From an uncultured Eubacteriales bacterium (GTDB lineage Bacteria; Bacillota; Clostridia; Lachnospirales; Lachnospiraceae), in assembly GCA_949294665.1 (NCBI GenBank), contig CASFID010000059.1, positions 31,831 through 95,830 of the forward strand: a stretch of 64,000 bases of DNA, written 5' to 3'. The notes under the pieces were generated by a model. The model made no database searches. It had not been told where the DNA came from and saw only the letters and a list, made by a program, of their open reading frames with translations. Below are positions 63,917 through 64,000 of this stretch, one piece after another. Both the position numbers and the translations under genes were made by a program. The number at the start of each line of letters is the position of its first letter. Within the stretch, counting starts at the first letter, position 1.

Positions 63917-64000
63917 ATTAAAATCCCCCACTTTTTTGCCAAAAGCACTTGACAAATCGCCCAAATTTTGCGGCGAAGCCGATTGAATATATTTTATTTC

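Overview
The window reads as a chromosomal segment of a spore-forming Firmicute of the Lachnospiraceae type. The evidence is an alpha/beta-type spore DNA-binding protein, the GerW/YtfJ and YlbJ sporulation proteins, strong AGGAGG-type ribosome binding sites, sigma-A promoters with 17-base spacers, and Clostridia gene orders (yloU-fakA-recG, rsmD-coaD-ylbJ, rplU-prp-rpmA-obgE, sepF-ylmH-lspA-rluD, mreBCD-mrdA-minCDE-rodA). I see no rRNA, tRNA, CRISPR array or complete insertion sequence. The genus cannot be fixed by reading alone.

Layout. 0-6.4 kb: DUF2953 (cut by the window edge) and gerW, a 45-residue membrane protein, rpmB on the other strand, then asp23-fakA-recG and a sporulation-type SASP gene behind a structured leader. 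6.4-16.3 kb: rsmD, coaD, a coiled-coil protein, ylbJ (minus), an M23 peptidase, and a tightly overlapping run of RNA-modification genes (rsmF, rsuA, ygiQ, an rluA-type gene) with a HAD phosphatase and recU. 16.3-21.9 kb: a partial histidine operon (hisZ-hisG-hisD-hisB and a hisF-like/hisI/hisE fusion). 22-28.3 kb: a sugar operon under a LicT/BglG-type antiterminator, with a BglF-like PTS permease, a GH1 phospho-beta-glucosidase and a GH13 oligo-1,6-glucosidase. 28.3-38.6 kb: two radical-SAM-associated proteins, RNase G, aspartate kinase, a CBS protein, L21-Prp-L27, ObgE, YhbY, NadD, YqeK and RsfS. 38.6-41.2 kb: lexA and a divergent SOS cell-division inhibitor, then a tyrosine recombinase. 41.2-50.4 kb: a FUSC-type membrane protein, TtcA-type thiolase, a cytidylate-kinase-like protein, and a minus-strand cluster for division and lipoprotein processing. 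50.4-60.9 kb: a large minus-strand shape/division/wall cluster, radC-mreBCD-mrdA-minCDE-rodA-mgsA-dacF. 61-64 kb: a flavoprotein, then a gene-poor structured stretch and an AT-rich end with a small membrane protein and a Cys-rich thioredoxin-like protein, probably acquired or decayed accessory DNA.

How the parts work together. The right half is mostly growth machinery: MreBCD, RodA and PBP2 build the side wall, MinCDE and SepF place and support the septum, DacF trims peptidoglycan, and the LexA/YneA-like pair halts division after DNA damage. The sugar operon is self-regulated: an antiterminator target overlapping a terminator lies in front of licT. A second target lies in front of the PTS gene with no terminator; instead it overlaps a hairpin that would cover the ribosome binding site. 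I consider this the most interesting regulatory signal here. Other points worth checking are a HisF-like domain without its catalytic aspartates fused to HisIE, an unusually large PBP2 insertion, a structured leader on the SASP transcript, and an unassigned 120-base hairpin near 62.8 kb.
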